A DNA stretch of 52,818 nucleotides from Mycobacterium sp. Root265 (GTDB taxonomy: Bacteria > Actinomycetota > Actinomycetes > Mycobacteriales > Mycobacteriaceae). This document shows positions 16,929-26,246 of the stretch, in pieces. The DNA lies in the NCBI RefSeq assembly GCF_001428895.1, contig NZ_LMJA01000022.1:359001-411818 (forward strand), read 5' to 3'. The first letter of the stretch is position 1; each line of letters starts with the position of its first letter. Under the pieces are notes generated by a model that ran no database searches, had not been told where the DNA came from, and worked only from the letters and a program-made list of their open reading frames with translations. The translations under genes were made by a program, and so were the position numbers.

Positions 16929-17516
16929 ATGGCACGTATCAGCTATGTCCGGCCGGAGAGCGTCACCGAGCCCGATCTGGTCGACATCCTGGCGCAGTCC
17001 CGCACCTTCGGCACGCCCCGGCTGGAAAGTCAGGCCATCCGCGCACATGTGCCCGCTGTGCTGCGCACCTTCACCGCGTCGTGGCAGCAGACGTTCCGCG
17101 ACGGTGTGCTCGACCATTCGATCAAGGAACTCGCGCGCGTGTTCATCGCCAAGAGTCTGGACTGCGGCTACTGCGCGGGGCAGCGGTCACACCTGGGCGC
17201 CGAGGCGGGCCTGACCGAGCGGGAGTTCGACGAGGTGATCGAGTTCCGTGATTCGACCGTGCTCGGTGACCGGGAGAAATCGGCGCTGATGTGGGCCGAG
17301 GCCATCGCGTGGGATCCCAACCTGGCCGACGACGCGCTGTGGGCGGAACTGCACGCCCACTTCACCGAACCCGAACTGGTCGAACTCGGCTATTTCATTG
17401 CGCTGACCATGGGCCAGCAGAAGTTCCTCAAGACCCTGGACCTGCGCCACGGGGACCTCGGGGTCGAGAGCCTCGCCGGACTGTCCCCCGAGGTCGCCGA
17501 GCGGCTGCGGGGCTAG
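16929..17516 (+). CDS. Carboxymuconolactone decarboxylase/AhpD-like protein
   Basis: A 195-residue helical protein of the CMD/AhpD superfamily. The redox motif CGYCAGQRSH has the CxxC pair and following histidine of AhpD-like alkylhydroperoxidases, so a thiol-redox role is more likely than decarboxylation. AhpD proteins take electrons from lipoylated E2 proteins in mycobacteria, and an E2 is encoded 5 kb away. The ATG is 2 nt after the aldehyde dehydrogenase stop, so the genes are co-transcribed. The stop overlaps the convergent M24 gene by 4 bp. Confidence 0.8.
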   Translation: MARISYVRPESVTEPDLVDILAQSRTFGTPRLESQAIRAHVPAVLRTFTASWQQTFRDGVLDHSIKELARVFIAKSLDCGYCAGQRSHLGAEAGLTEREFDEVIEFRDSTVLGDREKSALMWAEAIAWDPNLADDALWAELHAHFTEPELVELGYFIALTMGQQKFLKTLDLRHGDLGVESLAGLSPEVAERLRG

Positions 17517-18754
17517 TACTCGTTGGCCACGAACAGCTCCTGGGCCGGGAACTTGGTGAGGATCACCGGACCGTCGTCGGTGACCACCACTTCCTCCTCG
17601 ATCCGGGCCGCCGACGTCCCGTCCGAAGCCGGGCAGTACGTTTCCATCGCGAACACCATGCCGGCCTGCAACTCGACCGGATTCTCCAGCGAGTTCAGCC
17701 GCGAGATGATAGGCCGCTCGTGCAATCCCAACCCCAGACCGTGGGCGAACTGCAGACCGAAGGCCGCCATCTCGTTCTCGAATCCGAAGTCCTCGGCCTT
17801 GGGCAGCAGCCGGGCGATGTGATCCGACCCCACACCGGGGCGGATCGCTTCGATCGAGCGGTCCATCCACTCCCGCGCGGTCTTGTAGGCATCCCGTTGA
17901 CTCTGGGTCGCCGAACCGACGCCGAAGGTACGGTAGTAACAGGTCCGATACCCGTTGTAGGAGTGGATGATATCGAAGAACGCCTGATCTCCCGGACGGA
18001 TGATCCGATCGGTGAAGTTGTGCGGATGCGGATTACACCGCTCTCCGGAGATCGCGTTGACGGCCTCCACCTGGTCGGATCCGAGCTCGTAGAGCCGCTT
18101 GTTGGCCAGCGCGACGATCTCGTTCTCGCGCACACCGGGTTTGAGCACGTCGACGATGTCCTGGTACACACCGTCGACCATGGCCGCGGCCTGATTGAGC
18201 AGCATGATCTCGTCGGAGGACTTGATCACCCGGGCATCGAGCATGCTCTGCTGCGCGTCCACCACGGTCAGACCCTGGCGCTGCATCTCGAACAGGAAAG
18301 GTGGCTCGACGATGTCCATGCCCACCGGGGCGTCGGCGACCCCGGCTTCGACCAGGATGGACTTGATCTCGGTGACCGCGTCGCGCATCAGACCCGCGTC
18401 CGGGGCCACCGCTCCGCGGAAGCCGAGGAACCCGGCCCGCCAGTTCTCCTGCGGCAGCCACGGGCTGTAGAGCTTGTGGTGGCGCACCGCCGAACCGAAG
18501 TCCCACAGGATCGGATCCCGGTCGCGGGTCAACAAACAGTAGCGAATCATCTTGTCGCCCAACGCTCCGCCGATCCACGTCTGCGTGGTGTAACGGATGT
18601 TGTAGAAATCGAACAGCAGGAAGGCGCCACAGCCACTGGCTTCCAGCGCCGCCTTCGCCCTCGAGATCCGGTAGTCCCGGAGTCGGGCGAAGTCGACGCG
18701 CTCCTCGTAGTCGACGCCCATGTGGCCGGGCGCCCCGAGTTGCCGCGTGCTCAC
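17513..18754 (-). CDS. M24 (pita-bread fold) family enzyme, creatinase/DddP-like, altered metal site
   Basis: A 413-residue protein of the M24/creatinase superfamily. Its N-terminal domain (LLFDFYNIRYTT, LWDFGSAVRHHK) resembles the DMSP lyase DddP and other non-peptidase M24 proteins. By eye, the five metal-ligand positions read D261, C272, H338, E371 and E386; the second aspartate is a cysteine. The catalytic histidine H345 is kept in HGLGLGLHERP. It is therefore unlikely to be a standard aminopeptidase and may cleave a small molecule. The GTG at 18754 overlaps the upstream stop by 4 bp; ATG at 18721 is an alternative. Last gene of the Liv-type operon. Confidence 0.75.
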   Translation of the reverse strand: MSTRQLGAPGHMGVDYEERVDFARLRDYRISRAKAALEASGCGAFLLFDFYNIRYTTQTWIGGALGDKMIRYCLLTRDRDPILWDFGSAVRHHKLYSPWLPQENWRAGFLGFRGAVAPDAGLMRDAVTEIKSILVEAGVADAPVGMDIVEPPFLFEMQRQGLTVVDAQQSMLDARVIKSSDEIMLLNQAAAMVDGVYQDIVDVLKPGVRENEIVALANKRLYELGSDQVEAVNAISGERCNPHPHNFTDRIIRPGDQAFFDIIHSYNGYRTCYYRTFGVGSATQSQRDAYKTAREWMDRSIEAIRPGVGSDHIARLLPKAEDFGFENEMAAFGLQFAHGLGLGLHERPIISRLNSLENPVELQAGMVFAMETYCPASDGTSAARIEEEVVVTDDGPVILTKFPAQELFVANEY

Positions 18755-19695
18755 GTGTGCACCGGCGGGGTCAGGCCGTCGTCGACGGCGACGTTCTCGG
18801 CCGCAAGCTCGAGGCCCGCGCCGCGGGCCACCTCGAGCAGCAGTGTCGCGAAGTCCTCCTCGACACCCACACCGGCGCCGGCGGCCTGAGCCACGATCTG
18901 CCGGGTGGCCGACGCGATGGGCATGGGCGACTTGAGCTGGTAGGCGGCTTCGAGTCCGAGGTCGAAGTCCTTCTGCAGCAGCCCCATGGTGAACGTCGGC
19001 GTGAAGTCGAGGTTGACGAAGGCCGGCGATTTGTACTGTGTGAAAGTCGATCCCATCACCGAGTCGTTGAGGAATGCCAAGAAGTCGGCGCGGCTCACAC
19101 CGCCCTTCTCGACCAGTACGGTGATTTCGGCCAGGCACTGGGTCACCACGCCGAGCATCAGGTTGTGGGCGATCTTGACCAACCGCGCCACCTCCCCTTC
19201 GCCCACGTAGGTGACGCTGCGGCCGAACACCTGCAGCACCGGTTCCACGGTCTCGAAGACCTCACGCGGGCCCGACACCGCGACGGTGAGTTTGCCCGCC
19301 GCAATGACTTTCGGGTTTCCACTGACCGGAGTGGCCAGGAAATCGCACCCACGGGAGTTGGCCGCTTCCCGGATCTTGGCGCTGGCCTCGGCGGAGACCG
19401 TCGACGAGTCGGCGATGACCCGCGGCGAGGCGCTACCGGTCAGCAGACCACCTTCCCCCAGCATCACCTGCTCGAGGTCGGCCGACGTGGACACCATCGC
19501 GAACACCAGGTCCCGGTCGGCCAGGTCCACCGGCTTGGTGACGACCTTGGCGCCCTTCTCGACCAGTGCGGCGGCCTTGGCGGCGGTGCGGTTGTACACG
19601 GTGACGTCATAGCCCGCGTCCAACAGTCGGGTGACGAGCTGGGCACCCATCCGGCCTGCGCCGATCCAGCCGATCTTCAGATTCGAGGTAGACAT
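18751..19695 (-). CDS. NAD(P)-dependent beta-hydroxyacid dehydrogenase (3-hydroxyisobutyrate dehydrogenase family)
   Basis: A 314-residue protein with the N-terminal Rossmann motif IGWIGAGRMGAQLV, the DSSTVSA substrate region, PVSGNPKVIAAGKL and the catalytic lysine in LVKIAHNLMLG, all typical of 3-hydroxyisobutyrate, tartronate-semialdehyde and related dehydrogenases. It would interconvert a beta-hydroxy acid and a semialdehyde or ketone. Two aldehyde dehydrogenases encoded nearby could take the product further. It starts 20 bp after the ABC ATPase gene and overlaps the M24 gene by 4 bp, indicating translational coupling. Confidence 0.87.
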   Translation of the reverse strand: MSTSNLKIGWIGAGRMGAQLVTRLLDAGYDVTVYNRTAAKAAALVEKGAKVVTKPVDLADRDLVFAMVSTSADLEQVMLGEGGLLTGSASPRVIADSSTVSAEASAKIREAANSRGCDFLATPVSGNPKVIAAGKLTVAVSGPREVFETVEPVLQVFGRSVTYVGEGEVARLVKIAHNLMLGVVTQCLAEITVLVEKGGVSRADFLAFLNDSVMGSTFTQYKSPAFVNLDFTPTFTMGLLQKDFDLGLEAAYQLKSPMPIASATRQIVAQAAGAGVGVEEDFATLLLEVARGAGLELAAENVAVDDGLTPPVHT

Positions 19696-19715
19696 GTTCA
19701 GGTTCCTATTCTTTG

Positions 19716-20474
19716 TCAGGCTGTCGGTTGTGTTGCCGGGATGTCGGATGTGCTGGGTGCATGCACCGCACCACCGAAGTAGAGGTCGGCGATCTCAGGG
19801 TTTTCCAGGACCGATCGCGCGGGGCCGGTGAGGAGCACCCGGCCGCTTTCCATCACAATGCCGGTCGATGCCATCCGAAGTCCGAAACGGACGTTCTGTT
19901 CCACCATCAGGATGGCCTTGCCCTGCGACCGCATGATCGCGACGGCCTCGTCGATCACCGTAAGCGACTTGGGATCCAGTCCGAGCGACGGTTCGTCGAG
20001 CAGCACCAGTTTCGGGTCCAGCATCAGCGAACGCGCGAATTCGACCATCCGGCGCTGGCCACCGGAGAGGTTGCCGCAGCGGATCCCCGTCTTGTCTTTC
20101 ACCAGCGGGAACATGCCGAGCACCTCGTCGTAGCGCTGCTTGACCAGGGCCCGTTGCCGGCGGATGACGTAGGCGCCCATCAGGATGTTCTCTTTGACGG
20201 TCAGCGTCGGAAACAACCCGTTGCTCTGCGGCACCTGCGTGACGCCGCACCCGAGCACCTCATCTGGGGCGAGACCGGTGATGTCTTTGCCGTCCAGCAG
20301 AATCCGGCCCGCACTGGGCTTAAGGATGCCACTGACGGCGCGCAGCACCGTGGATTTTCCTGCGCCGTTGGGACCGACGATGCAGCCGAGTTCGCCCGGG
20401 CCCACCTCGAGATCGACACCTTGCAGGACATTGCCGCCGCCGTAGCCGGCAACCACCCCTTCCAGTTTGATCAT
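19716..20474 (-). CDS. Liv-type ABC transporter ATP-binding protein (LivF-like)
   Basis: A 252-residue ATPase with Walker [10 protein letters not shown], the signature LSGGQRRM, Walker [14 protein letters not shown] and the switch histidine region replaced by VEQNVRFGL, as is normal for LivF-type subunits. The ATG at 20474 overlaps the stop of the permease-ATPase fusion by 4 bp. It is part of a branched-chain amino acid-type importer whose true substrate is unknown; this transporter class also carries amides, urea and aromatic acids. The C-terminal 20 residues are a variable tail. Confidence 0.88.
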   Translation of the reverse strand: MIKLEGVVAGYGGGNVLQGVDLEVGPGELGCIVGPNGAGKSTVLRAVSGILKPSAGRILLDGKDITGLAPDEVLGCGVTQVPQSNGLFPTLTVKENILMGAYVIRRQRALVKQRYDEVLGMFPLVKDKTGIRCGNLSGGQRRMVEFARSLMLDPKLVLLDEPSLGLDPKSLTVIDEAVAIMRSQGKAILMVEQNVRFGLRMASTGIVMESGRVLLTGPARSVLENPEIADLYFGGAVHAPSTSDIPATQPTA

Positions 20475-22351
20475 GCTGGGTTTCCTTCCCGGATTCTTTG
20501 AGCAACAGGTGCTTTCGAGCCCTTCGATGGCGCTTCGAGCAGGTAGTCGTCGCCGAGGTAGGCGTCGAGCACCAGCGGGTCCTTCTGGATCTGCTCCGGG
20601 CTGCCCTGCGCGATCACCGCTCCGCGGGCGAGCACCCGGATCGGATCGCACAGGCCGACCACGAACGGCATGTTGTGCTCGACCAGCAGGAAGGTCTTTC
20701 CGCCCGCGTTGAGTTCGCGGATCAGATCGCCCATCCGCTCGATCAGCGTTGGGTTGATGCCGCCTGCGGGTTCGTCGAGCAGGATCAACTTCGGATCGAG
20801 CATCAGGACCTGGGCGAGTTCGACGAGCTTCTGCTGGCCATAGGACAGTGCCCCGGCTTGCGCATCGCGGTAGGCGGCCATCCCGACGAACTCCAGGAGT
20901 TCCTCGGCCCGAGCAGCCTCGGTGCCGCTGACCGCGCCGAGCCCCAGCTGGGACACCGAGAAGTCCCGTAGCGGTGCGACGACGTTCTCCAGCACCGTCA
21001 TCTCGCGGAACAGGCGGGTGATCTGGAACGTCCTGCCCAGTCCCCGGTGTGCCCGCGACCACGGTGAGAGCGCCTCCATGTGCTCTCCACCCAACAGGAT
21101 CTCGCCCTTGTCCGGGGCCATGGTGCCCGAGATCAGATTGAACACCGTCGTCTTTCCCGACCCGTTGGGTCCGATCAGTGCGGTGATGGATCCTTCGGGA
21201 ACGGTGAAGCTGCAATCGTTGACGGCGTGGTTGCCACCGAAACTCTTGAACAGCCCGCGCACCTCCAGGATCGTCTTGCCGGTCGGCTCGGGTCTGCGCA
21301 GCTCGGTGCGGACCAGTGGGCGGTCGAGAGGATTGAGACGTGCACCGGAAAGTCCCACTGTACCTTTGGTTCTGGCCTTCTCGATCAGTGCGGCCGCCGT
21401 CGGCAGGATCCCCTTCGGCAGCAGGATCACCAGCAGCACCAGCAGACCGCCGAAGAGCACCAGTCGCGCGTTGCCACCACCGAACGCCTGGTTGGCGTAG
21501 ATGTTGACCGGCTGAATGATGAAGGCGCCCAGGACCGGACCCCACAACGTGCCACGGCCGCCCAGAATCACCGCCAGCACGATCAGCGCGCTGGTGATGA
21601 TCGAGAACATGCCGATCGGGTCGACGAAGGACAGGTAGTACCCGTACACCGAGCCTGCCATCCCGACGAACAGCGCGGACAGACCGAAGGCCAGCAGCTT
21701 GTAGACGGGTGCGTTCACACCGATGGTGCCGGCCTTGCCCTCGTCCTCACGGATGGCGATCAGGCCCATACCGAACTTTGTGCGCCGGATCCACCACGTC
21801 ATCGACACGGAGGCGGCCAGCAGCGCGACCAGGATCAGATGGAAGGGCCAGTTACCCCACGCCTCTGGCCAATCCGGCAGCGGCAGCGTCAGACCCGAAC
21901 TGCCGTTGGTGACCGAAACCCATTCGATGGCGACGAACTGGATGAGGAACAGGAACGCCACGGTGATGATGACGAACGCCGGGCCGCGGGACCGGTAGGT
22001 GACGAGTCCGAGAAGCATCGCGATGAGCGCGGCGATCACGCCGGCCACCGGCACCCACACCAGGGGTTCGATATCGGGGAACCGGTTGGCCATGATGGCG
22101 CCGACATACGCGCCGATGCCGATGAACGCGCCCTGACTCAGGGACAGGTATCCGGTGAATCCGGTGATGATGTTCAGCCCGCTGGCCCCGATTGCCAACA
22201 CCAACGACAGGATCACTATGTTCTGTGCGGACATGCTGGGCGACAAGGGAAACAGCAGGATCACGAGGGCCGCGACGGTGAGCACACCGCGGCTCACCCT
22301 CGTGTGCAGTCTGGGATCGAGCAGCCGTGAACCGGTATCGGAGGTACTCAT
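20471..22351 (-). CDS. Fused Liv-type permease and ATPase (LivM-LivG)
   Basis: A 626-residue fusion. The N-terminal 330 residues form a LivM permease with about ten hydrophobic helices and the [18 protein letters not shown] and [17 protein letters not shown] motifs. After a linker, residues about 365-600 are a LivG ATPase with [19 protein letters not shown] and [13 protein letters not shown]. Such fusions occur in some actinobacteria and proteobacteria but separate genes are more common. It overlaps livH-like and livF-like neighbours by 4 bp each. It resides in the inner membrane. Confidence 0.9.
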   Translation of the reverse strand: MSTSDTGSRLLDPRLHTRVSRGVLTVAALVILLFPLSPSMSAQNIVILSLVLAIGASGLNIITGFTGYLSLSQGAFIGIGAYVGAIMANRFPDIEPLVWVPVAGVIAALIAMLLGLVTYRSRGPAFVIITVAFLFLIQFVAIEWVSVTNGSSGLTLPLPDWPEAWGNWPFHLILVALLAASVSMTWWIRRTKFGMGLIAIREDEGKAGTIGVNAPVYKLLAFGLSALFVGMAGSVYGYYLSFVDPIGMFSIITSALIVLAVILGGRGTLWGPVLGAFIIQPVNIYANQAFGGGNARLVLFGGLLVLLVILLPKGILPTAAALIEKARTKGTVGLSGARLNPLDRPLVRTELRRPEPTGKTILEVRGLFKSFGGNHAVNDCSFTVPEGSITALIGPNGSGKTTVFNLISGTMAPDKGEILLGGEHMEALSPWSRAHRGLGRTFQITRLFREMTVLENVVAPLRDFSVSQLGLGAVSGTEAARAEELLEFVGMAAYRDAQAGALSYGQQKLVELAQVLMLDPKLILLDEPAGGINPTLIERMGDLIRELNAGGKTFLLVEHNMPFVVGLCDPIRVLARGAVIAQGSPEQIQKDPLVLDAYLGDDYLLEAPSKGSKAPVAQRIREGNPA

Positions 22352-23229
22352 GCGACCGCGTCCTCTCGGAGCCGGGTGCCCATCAGGCCCTGTGGCCGGG
22401 TGATCAGCACGACGATGATGACGAGGAAGGGCACCGCGACGGGCCAGGCCGCTCCGATGTAGGCGGTGGCCGCCATCTCACCGATGCCGATCACCAGCGC
22501 GCCGAGCACCGCGCCCGGCAGGCTGCCGAGGCCACCGAGGACGACGATCGCGAGCAGTCGGGCGATCCACTGGTAGTGGGTGCCGGGCAGGAATGGATAG
22601 ATGGTGGACAGCATCGCGCCGCCGGCGCCGAGGGTGGCCACGCCGATGGCGAAGGTGAGTGCGGCGATGGTCGCGACGCTCACCCCCACCAGCAGCGCGC
22701 CACTCTCGTTGGAGGACGCCGCGCGAATCGCCCGGCCCGCCCAGGTATGATTGAGCAGGAGGTAGAGCCCGCCCATCACCGCGGCCGCGATGACCGCGGC
22801 GATGAGCATGGCCTGCGGAATATAGATCGACCCGAGCGTCAGCGACGCGTCGGTGTAGGACACCACCACCGTGGTCGAGGTGTTGCCCCAGATGAAGCCC
22901 ATGATGCCCTCGAGCATCAGCGCGATTCCGAAGGTGGCCAGCACCGTCATCGTCACGTGGGCACCGCGGACGTGCCGGATGACCAGCACGTACACCAGCC
23001 AGCCGAACCCGAACATCACCACCATGACGATGGGGATGGACAGCAGCGGGTCAAGGCCGAGGCTGCGCCACAGCGTGAAGGTGAGGAACGCCGCGAGGAC
23101 CGCAAACGCGCCGTGGGCCAGATTGATCACCCGCATGACCCCGAAGATCAGTGTCAGTCCGGATGCCATCAGCGCGTACAGCGCGCCGACGAGCACTCCG
23201 AGGATGAGCGTTTGCACAAGGGATGTCAT
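22348..23229 (-). CDS. Liv-type ABC transporter permease (LivH-like)
   Basis: A 293-residue integral membrane protein with about eight helices. The motifs LIFGVMRVINLAHGAF and VLGGLGSLPGAVLGALVIG are diagnostic of the LivH permease family. It pairs with the fused LivM-LivG protein to form the translocation channel. The ATG at 23229 is 30 bp after the solute-binding protein gene, and the stop overlaps the next start by 4 bp. Confidence 0.9.
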   Translation of the reverse strand: MTSLVQTLILGVLVGALYALMASGLTLIFGVMRVINLAHGAFAVLAAFLTFTLWRSLGLDPLLSIPIVMVVMFGFGWLVYVLVIRHVRGAHVTMTVLATFGIALMLEGIMGFIWGNTSTTVVVSYTDASLTLGSIYIPQAMLIAAVIAAAVMGGLYLLLNHTWAGRAIRAASSNESGALLVGVSVATIAALTFAIGVATLGAGGAMLSTIYPFLPGTHYQWIARLLAIVVLGGLGSLPGAVLGALVIGIGEMAATAYIGAAWPVAVPFLVIIVVLITRPQGLMGTRLREDAVA

Positions 23230-23259
23230 GAGAGAGGCTCCTAGTCAGGTGTGCCGGAA

Positions 23260-24471
23260 TCAGATATCCCCGCCGCGCCAGCGGAAGATCTGATCTGAGG
23301 TCGCCACCTCGGTGGGAAGGACGACTTGGGAGACACCGGCCTGCCACTGGCCGACCAGGAAGTCGCCCTTGGGGCTGCCGTCCTCGTTCCAGCTGAGGGT
23401 GCCCAACAGGGTGTCGACACTGTTGCTGCGCAACCAGTCTGCGAGGGCTGCCTGGTCGTCGATGGAGCCGACTGCGGTGACCGCTGCGGCGAGCACCTGC
23501 CCGGCGGCGAACCCGTCAGCGGCGTCCTCGGGCGGGCTCTGGCCGAACTTCTCCTCGAAGCGCTCGACGAACTCGGCGTTGTCGGTGGTGTCGGACAGCG
23601 GGCTGTAGCTCGAGGAGAAGAACACACCTTCGGCGTTGTCGGCACCGACGGCGTCGAGGTACTGCTGGCCGTAGGTGGGTGAGCTGCTCTGGTACAGAAT
23701 TTCCGGCTGGTAGTTGGCACGGTTCATCGACCGGATCATGTTGACCCCGTCCTCGAATTGCGCGCCCTGCACCACGATTTCGGCGCCGGCATCACGCATG
23801 GCGTTGACCACCGAGTCGAAATTCTTGGTGGTGGCAGGGTATTTGTCCTTGTAGACGGTCCGGATGCCTGCTGCGGACAGGATCTTCTCGGCGCCGTCGA
23901 CCACCGGGCCGGCGAAGGGGTCGTCCAGCGTCGGGTAGGCGGCGGTCGTCGGGCGCTGCTCCGGTGGCAGCGCGGCGACCCAGTTGGCGAATACCTTGGC
24001 TTGGTCGGTGGCGATGGCCTGCTGGGAGAAGAAGATGTAGGAGAAACCGCGGCTGAACATGTCCGGCGAACCGCAGGACGGGCAGACGAAGAGCTTCTTG
24101 TTCTTCTCCGCGATGGCCGAGGCCGGGATGTTCAGCAGCGACGACTGACTGCCCAGCAACAGGTCTACCCTGTCCTGCGAGATCAGGTTGTTGTAGTTGC
24201 TGACCGCTGTTTCCTGCTGGGTGGCATCGTCTTTGACGATGATCCCGACCTGCTTGCCGAGCAGTCCGCCCTTGTCGTTGGTCATCTCGACCCAGGTCTC
24301 ATAGCCCCGCTGGGTGTCCAGGCCACCCTGGCTGAACTCGCCGGTCAGCGGCAGCGAGGCGCCGATCCGGAGGGTATCGCCGGCACCGCCCCCGTCCGCA
24401 GAACACGCCGACACAGTCAACGCGATCGCCGCAGTCGCGGCGATCGCGCCAAATACTTTGGTAAAGCGCAT
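23260..24471 (-). CDS. Liv-type substrate-binding lipoprotein
   Basis: A 403-residue type I periplasmic binding protein. It has a lipoprotein signal peptide ending in the lipobox LTVSAC, then IGASLPLTGEFSQGG, typical of LivK/AmiC-like proteins. The ATG at 24471 follows an AGAGAGG site; a TTG two codons earlier is less likely. It starts the operon livK-livH-livMG-livF-dehydrogenase-M24. The ligand cannot be read; the gene content suggests a small hydroxy or amino acid-like compound. A LacI-type palindrome lies 63 bp upstream. Confidence 0.88.
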   Translation of the reverse strand: MRFTKVFGAIAATAAIALTVSACSADGGGAGDTLRIGASLPLTGEFSQGGLDTQRGYETWVEMTNDKGGLLGKQVGIIVKDDATQQETAVSNYNNLISQDRVDLLLGSQSSLLNIPASAIAEKNKKLFVCPSCGSPDMFSRGFSYIFFSQQAIATDQAKVFANWVAALPPEQRPTTAAYPTLDDPFAGPVVDGAEKILSAAGIRTVYKDKYPATTKNFDSVVNAMRDAGAEIVVQGAQFEDGVNMIRSMNRANYQPEILYQSSSPTYGQQYLDAVGADNAEGVFFSSSYSPLSDTTDNAEFVERFEEKFGQSPPEDAADGFAAGQVLAAAVTAVGSIDDQAALADWLRSNSVDTLLGTLSWNEDGSPKGDFLVGQWQAGVSQVVLPTEVATSDQIFRWRGGDI

Positions 24472-24533
24472 GTCCAACCTCTCTGTCAGACCGATTGCCC
24501 CGATGGCGGTGGCCGAGTGTTGCCCACATCACT

Positions 24534-24547
24534 TGCAATCGATTGCA
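24534..24547. promoter_or_regulatory. LacI-type operator A, upstream of the Liv-type operon
   Basis: TGCAATCGATTGCA is a perfect 14-bp palindrome with the central CG expected of LacI/PurR-family operators. It lies 63 bp before the binding-protein start. Three further copies lie at 24697, 28284 and 29451, the last upstream of a lacI gene. Confidence 0.75.
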
Positions 24548-24551
24548 GTGA

Positions 24552-24570
24552 ATCGTCACACAGTGACGAT
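24552..24570. promoter_or_regulatory. Second palindrome beside operator A, regulator unknown
   Basis: ATCGTCACACAGTGACGAT has perfect 8-bp arms around ACA and starts 5 bp from operator A. It does not fit the CRP or GlnR consensus as I know them. It may bind a second regulator of the divergent Liv and aldehyde dehydrogenase operons. Confidence 0.45.
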
Positions 24571-24686
24571 GTGTAGTCAACAGCTTCCAGGGAGTCTGTT
24601 ACCGCAACCGCATACTCCCAACGGCACATACGCCACGACAGCCCGGCGATCTGCCACAAGCGCTTCCCCGGAGGTGCGGCCAGGTC

Positions 24687-24710
24687 TATAGTCGACCGCA
24701 ATCGATTGCA
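24687..24710 (+). promoter_or_regulatory. Aldehyde dehydrogenase promoter with LacI-type operator B
   Basis: TATAGT (24687-24692) is a good -10 box. Operator B, CGCAATCGATTGCA (24697-24710), differs from operator A at one base and covers the expected transcription start, a standard repression geometry. The ATG follows 28 nt later. Confidence 0.7.
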
Positions 24711-24737
24711 GCATCCCTGACTCGCGATGGAGCGTCC

Positions 24738-26246
24738 ATGACCCAGGCCGACACCAGGACCACCCGGCCCGCGCCGCTGCGGCGCTCTGAATGGGGCGCC
24801 TTCATCGACGGCGGCTTCGTCCCGGTCGGCGACCTGCCGACATTCGAGGTGGTCGAGCCGTCGACTGCCACGGCCCTCGCCACCGTCGTCTGCGCGGATG
24901 ACGCCCTGGTCGACCGCGCGGTGCGGTCGGCCCGCGCGGCGCTGCCCGCCTGGCGCGACCTGTCGGGCCGGCAGCGCGGCGCCTACCTCAAGCAGGTCGC
25001 CGAGCGCATCCGCGCGCACGCCGACGAACTGGGCGAGTTGGTGTCCCGGGAGAACGGCAAGCCGAAACGGGATGCGCTGGCCAACGACGTGGCCTTCAGC
25101 TCCAACTGTTTCGAGTTCTTCGCCGGCCTCGGCGACAGCCTGCCCGGTGAGATCATCGACCAGGGCCCGATCGAGACCCGGGTGGTCTACGAACCTTACG
25201 GTGTCGTCGCCTGCATCCTGCCGTTCAACTGGCCGCCCATCCATTTCGCCAAGAAGGGCGCACCCGCGCTGATCACGGGCAACACCGTGGTCATCAAGCC
25301 GGGCGAGCAAGCCCCGCTGACGGTGCTGCGGCTCGTCGAGATCGCCAACGAGGTCCTGCCCCCGGGTGTGCTGAACGCCGTGCCCGGATTGACCGCCGGG
25401 GCCGCGCTGGCCGGCCACCCCGGCGTCGAGCGCATCAGCTTTACCGGTGCCACCGCCACCGGCAGGCGCGTGCTGGAGACGGCCGCACAAAATCTGACCT
25501 ATGCGACCATGGAACTCGGTGGCAAGAACGCCCTGATGGTCTTTCCCGACGCCGACCTCGAGCTGGCGGTCACGGTGTCGATCGAGGCGATGTTCTACAA
25601 CCAGGGCGAGGCCTGCACATCGACGGCACGGATCCTCGTGCAAGACGCCGTGTATGACACCTTCCTGGAGAAGTTCACCGCCGCGGCAACAGCGCTCGTG
25701 GTGGGTGACGGTTTGGACGCGCACACCGATATCGGTCCGATGGTCGATGCCAGACACCGCGACCGGGTACTGGATTACCTTCAGACCGCCCTCGACGAGG
25801 GCGCCCGCATCGTCGGGCAGGGTGCGGTGCCCACCGAGGCGCCCTATGCCGACGGTTACTGGGTGCCCCCGACGGTGCTCGCCGACGTGGCCCCCGATTC
25901 GACTGCCGGACAGGAGGAGATCTTCGGCCCGATCGCGCTGCTGATGCGATATCACACCCTGGACGAGGCGGTCGAGATCGCCAACGGCACGGCCTACGGC
26001 CTCACCGCCGCCATGATCACCCGCGACGAGGCGGCGGCCTGGCACATTGCGCAACGCCTGGAGGCCGGCATGGTGTTCGTGAACAACTACATGCGCCGTT
26101 CCTTCCTCGGGTCGCCGTTCGGCGGCCAGAAGGGCAGCGGGTTCGGCCGGGAGAACGCTCCGGAGACGCTGCACGAGTTCGTCCGGTCGAAGGCCGTCCG
26201 GTTTCGGTCCGGTCGTGGAGAGGTGCCGGTGTGGCCGCCTAGATGA
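24738..26246 (+). CDS. Aldehyde dehydrogenase (betaine/succinate-semialdehyde type)
   Basis: A 502-residue NAD(P)-dependent aldehyde dehydrogenase with ILPFNWPPIHFAKK, the base glutamate in MELGGKNALMVF, the nucleophile in NQGEACTSTARI and EEIFGPIALL. It is distinct from the shorter enzyme at 15550. The gene is divergent from the Liv-type operon and shares its LacI-type control. Its stop overlaps the MFS start by 4 bp. Likely role: oxidation of an aldehyde formed from the imported compound, perhaps by the dehydrogenase at 18751; the substrate is unknown. Confidence 0.85.
   Translation: MTQADTRTTRPAPLRRSEWGAFIDGGFVPVGDLPTFEVVEPSTATALATVVCADDALVDRAVRSARAALPAWRDLSGRQRGAYLKQVAERIRAHADELGELVSRENGKPKRDALANDVAFSSNCFEFFAGLGDSLPGEIIDQGPIETRVVYEPYGVVACILPFNWPPIHFAKKGAPALITGNTVVIKPGEQAPLTVLRLVEIANEVLPPGVLNAVPGLTAGAALAGHPGVERISFTGATATGRRVLETAAQNLTYATMELGGKNALMVFPDADLELAVTVSIEAMFYNQGEACTSTARILVQDAVYDTFLEKFTAAATALVVGDGLDAHTDIGPMVDARHRDRVLDYLQTALDEGARIVGQGAVPTEAPYADGYWVPPTVLADVAPDSTAGQEEIFGPIALLMRYHTLDEAVEIANGTAYGLTAAMITRDEAAAWHIAQRLEAGMVFVNNYMRRSFLGSPFGGQKGSGFGRENAPETLHEFVRSKAVRFRSGRGEVPVWPPR

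Noticed and set aside
17513-18754. Calling the M24 protein a DMSP lyase (DddP) outright
   Set aside because: The resemblance is by eye and one metal ligand is replaced by cysteine; a specific activity cannot be claimed.
17291-18889. A 532-codon plus-strand frame running from inside the AhpD-like gene across the M24 gene
   Set aside because: It overlaps two well-supported genes in other frames and has no recognisable domain.
19716-24471. The Liv-type importer as the urea transporter UrtABCDE
   Set aside because: It has its own binding protein, is fused LivM-LivG in form, and is tied by four operators to a LacI locus with dehydrogenases rather than to urease.
24552-24570. GlnR or CRP binding site
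   Set aside because: Arms and spacing do not fit GTNAC-N6-GAAAC or TGTGA-N6-TCACA; kept as an unidentified palindrome.
24486-26174. A 562-codon minus-strand frame opposite the aldehyde dehydrogenase
   Set aside because: Shadow frame; it would also cover LacI operators A and B and the promoter of the real gene.
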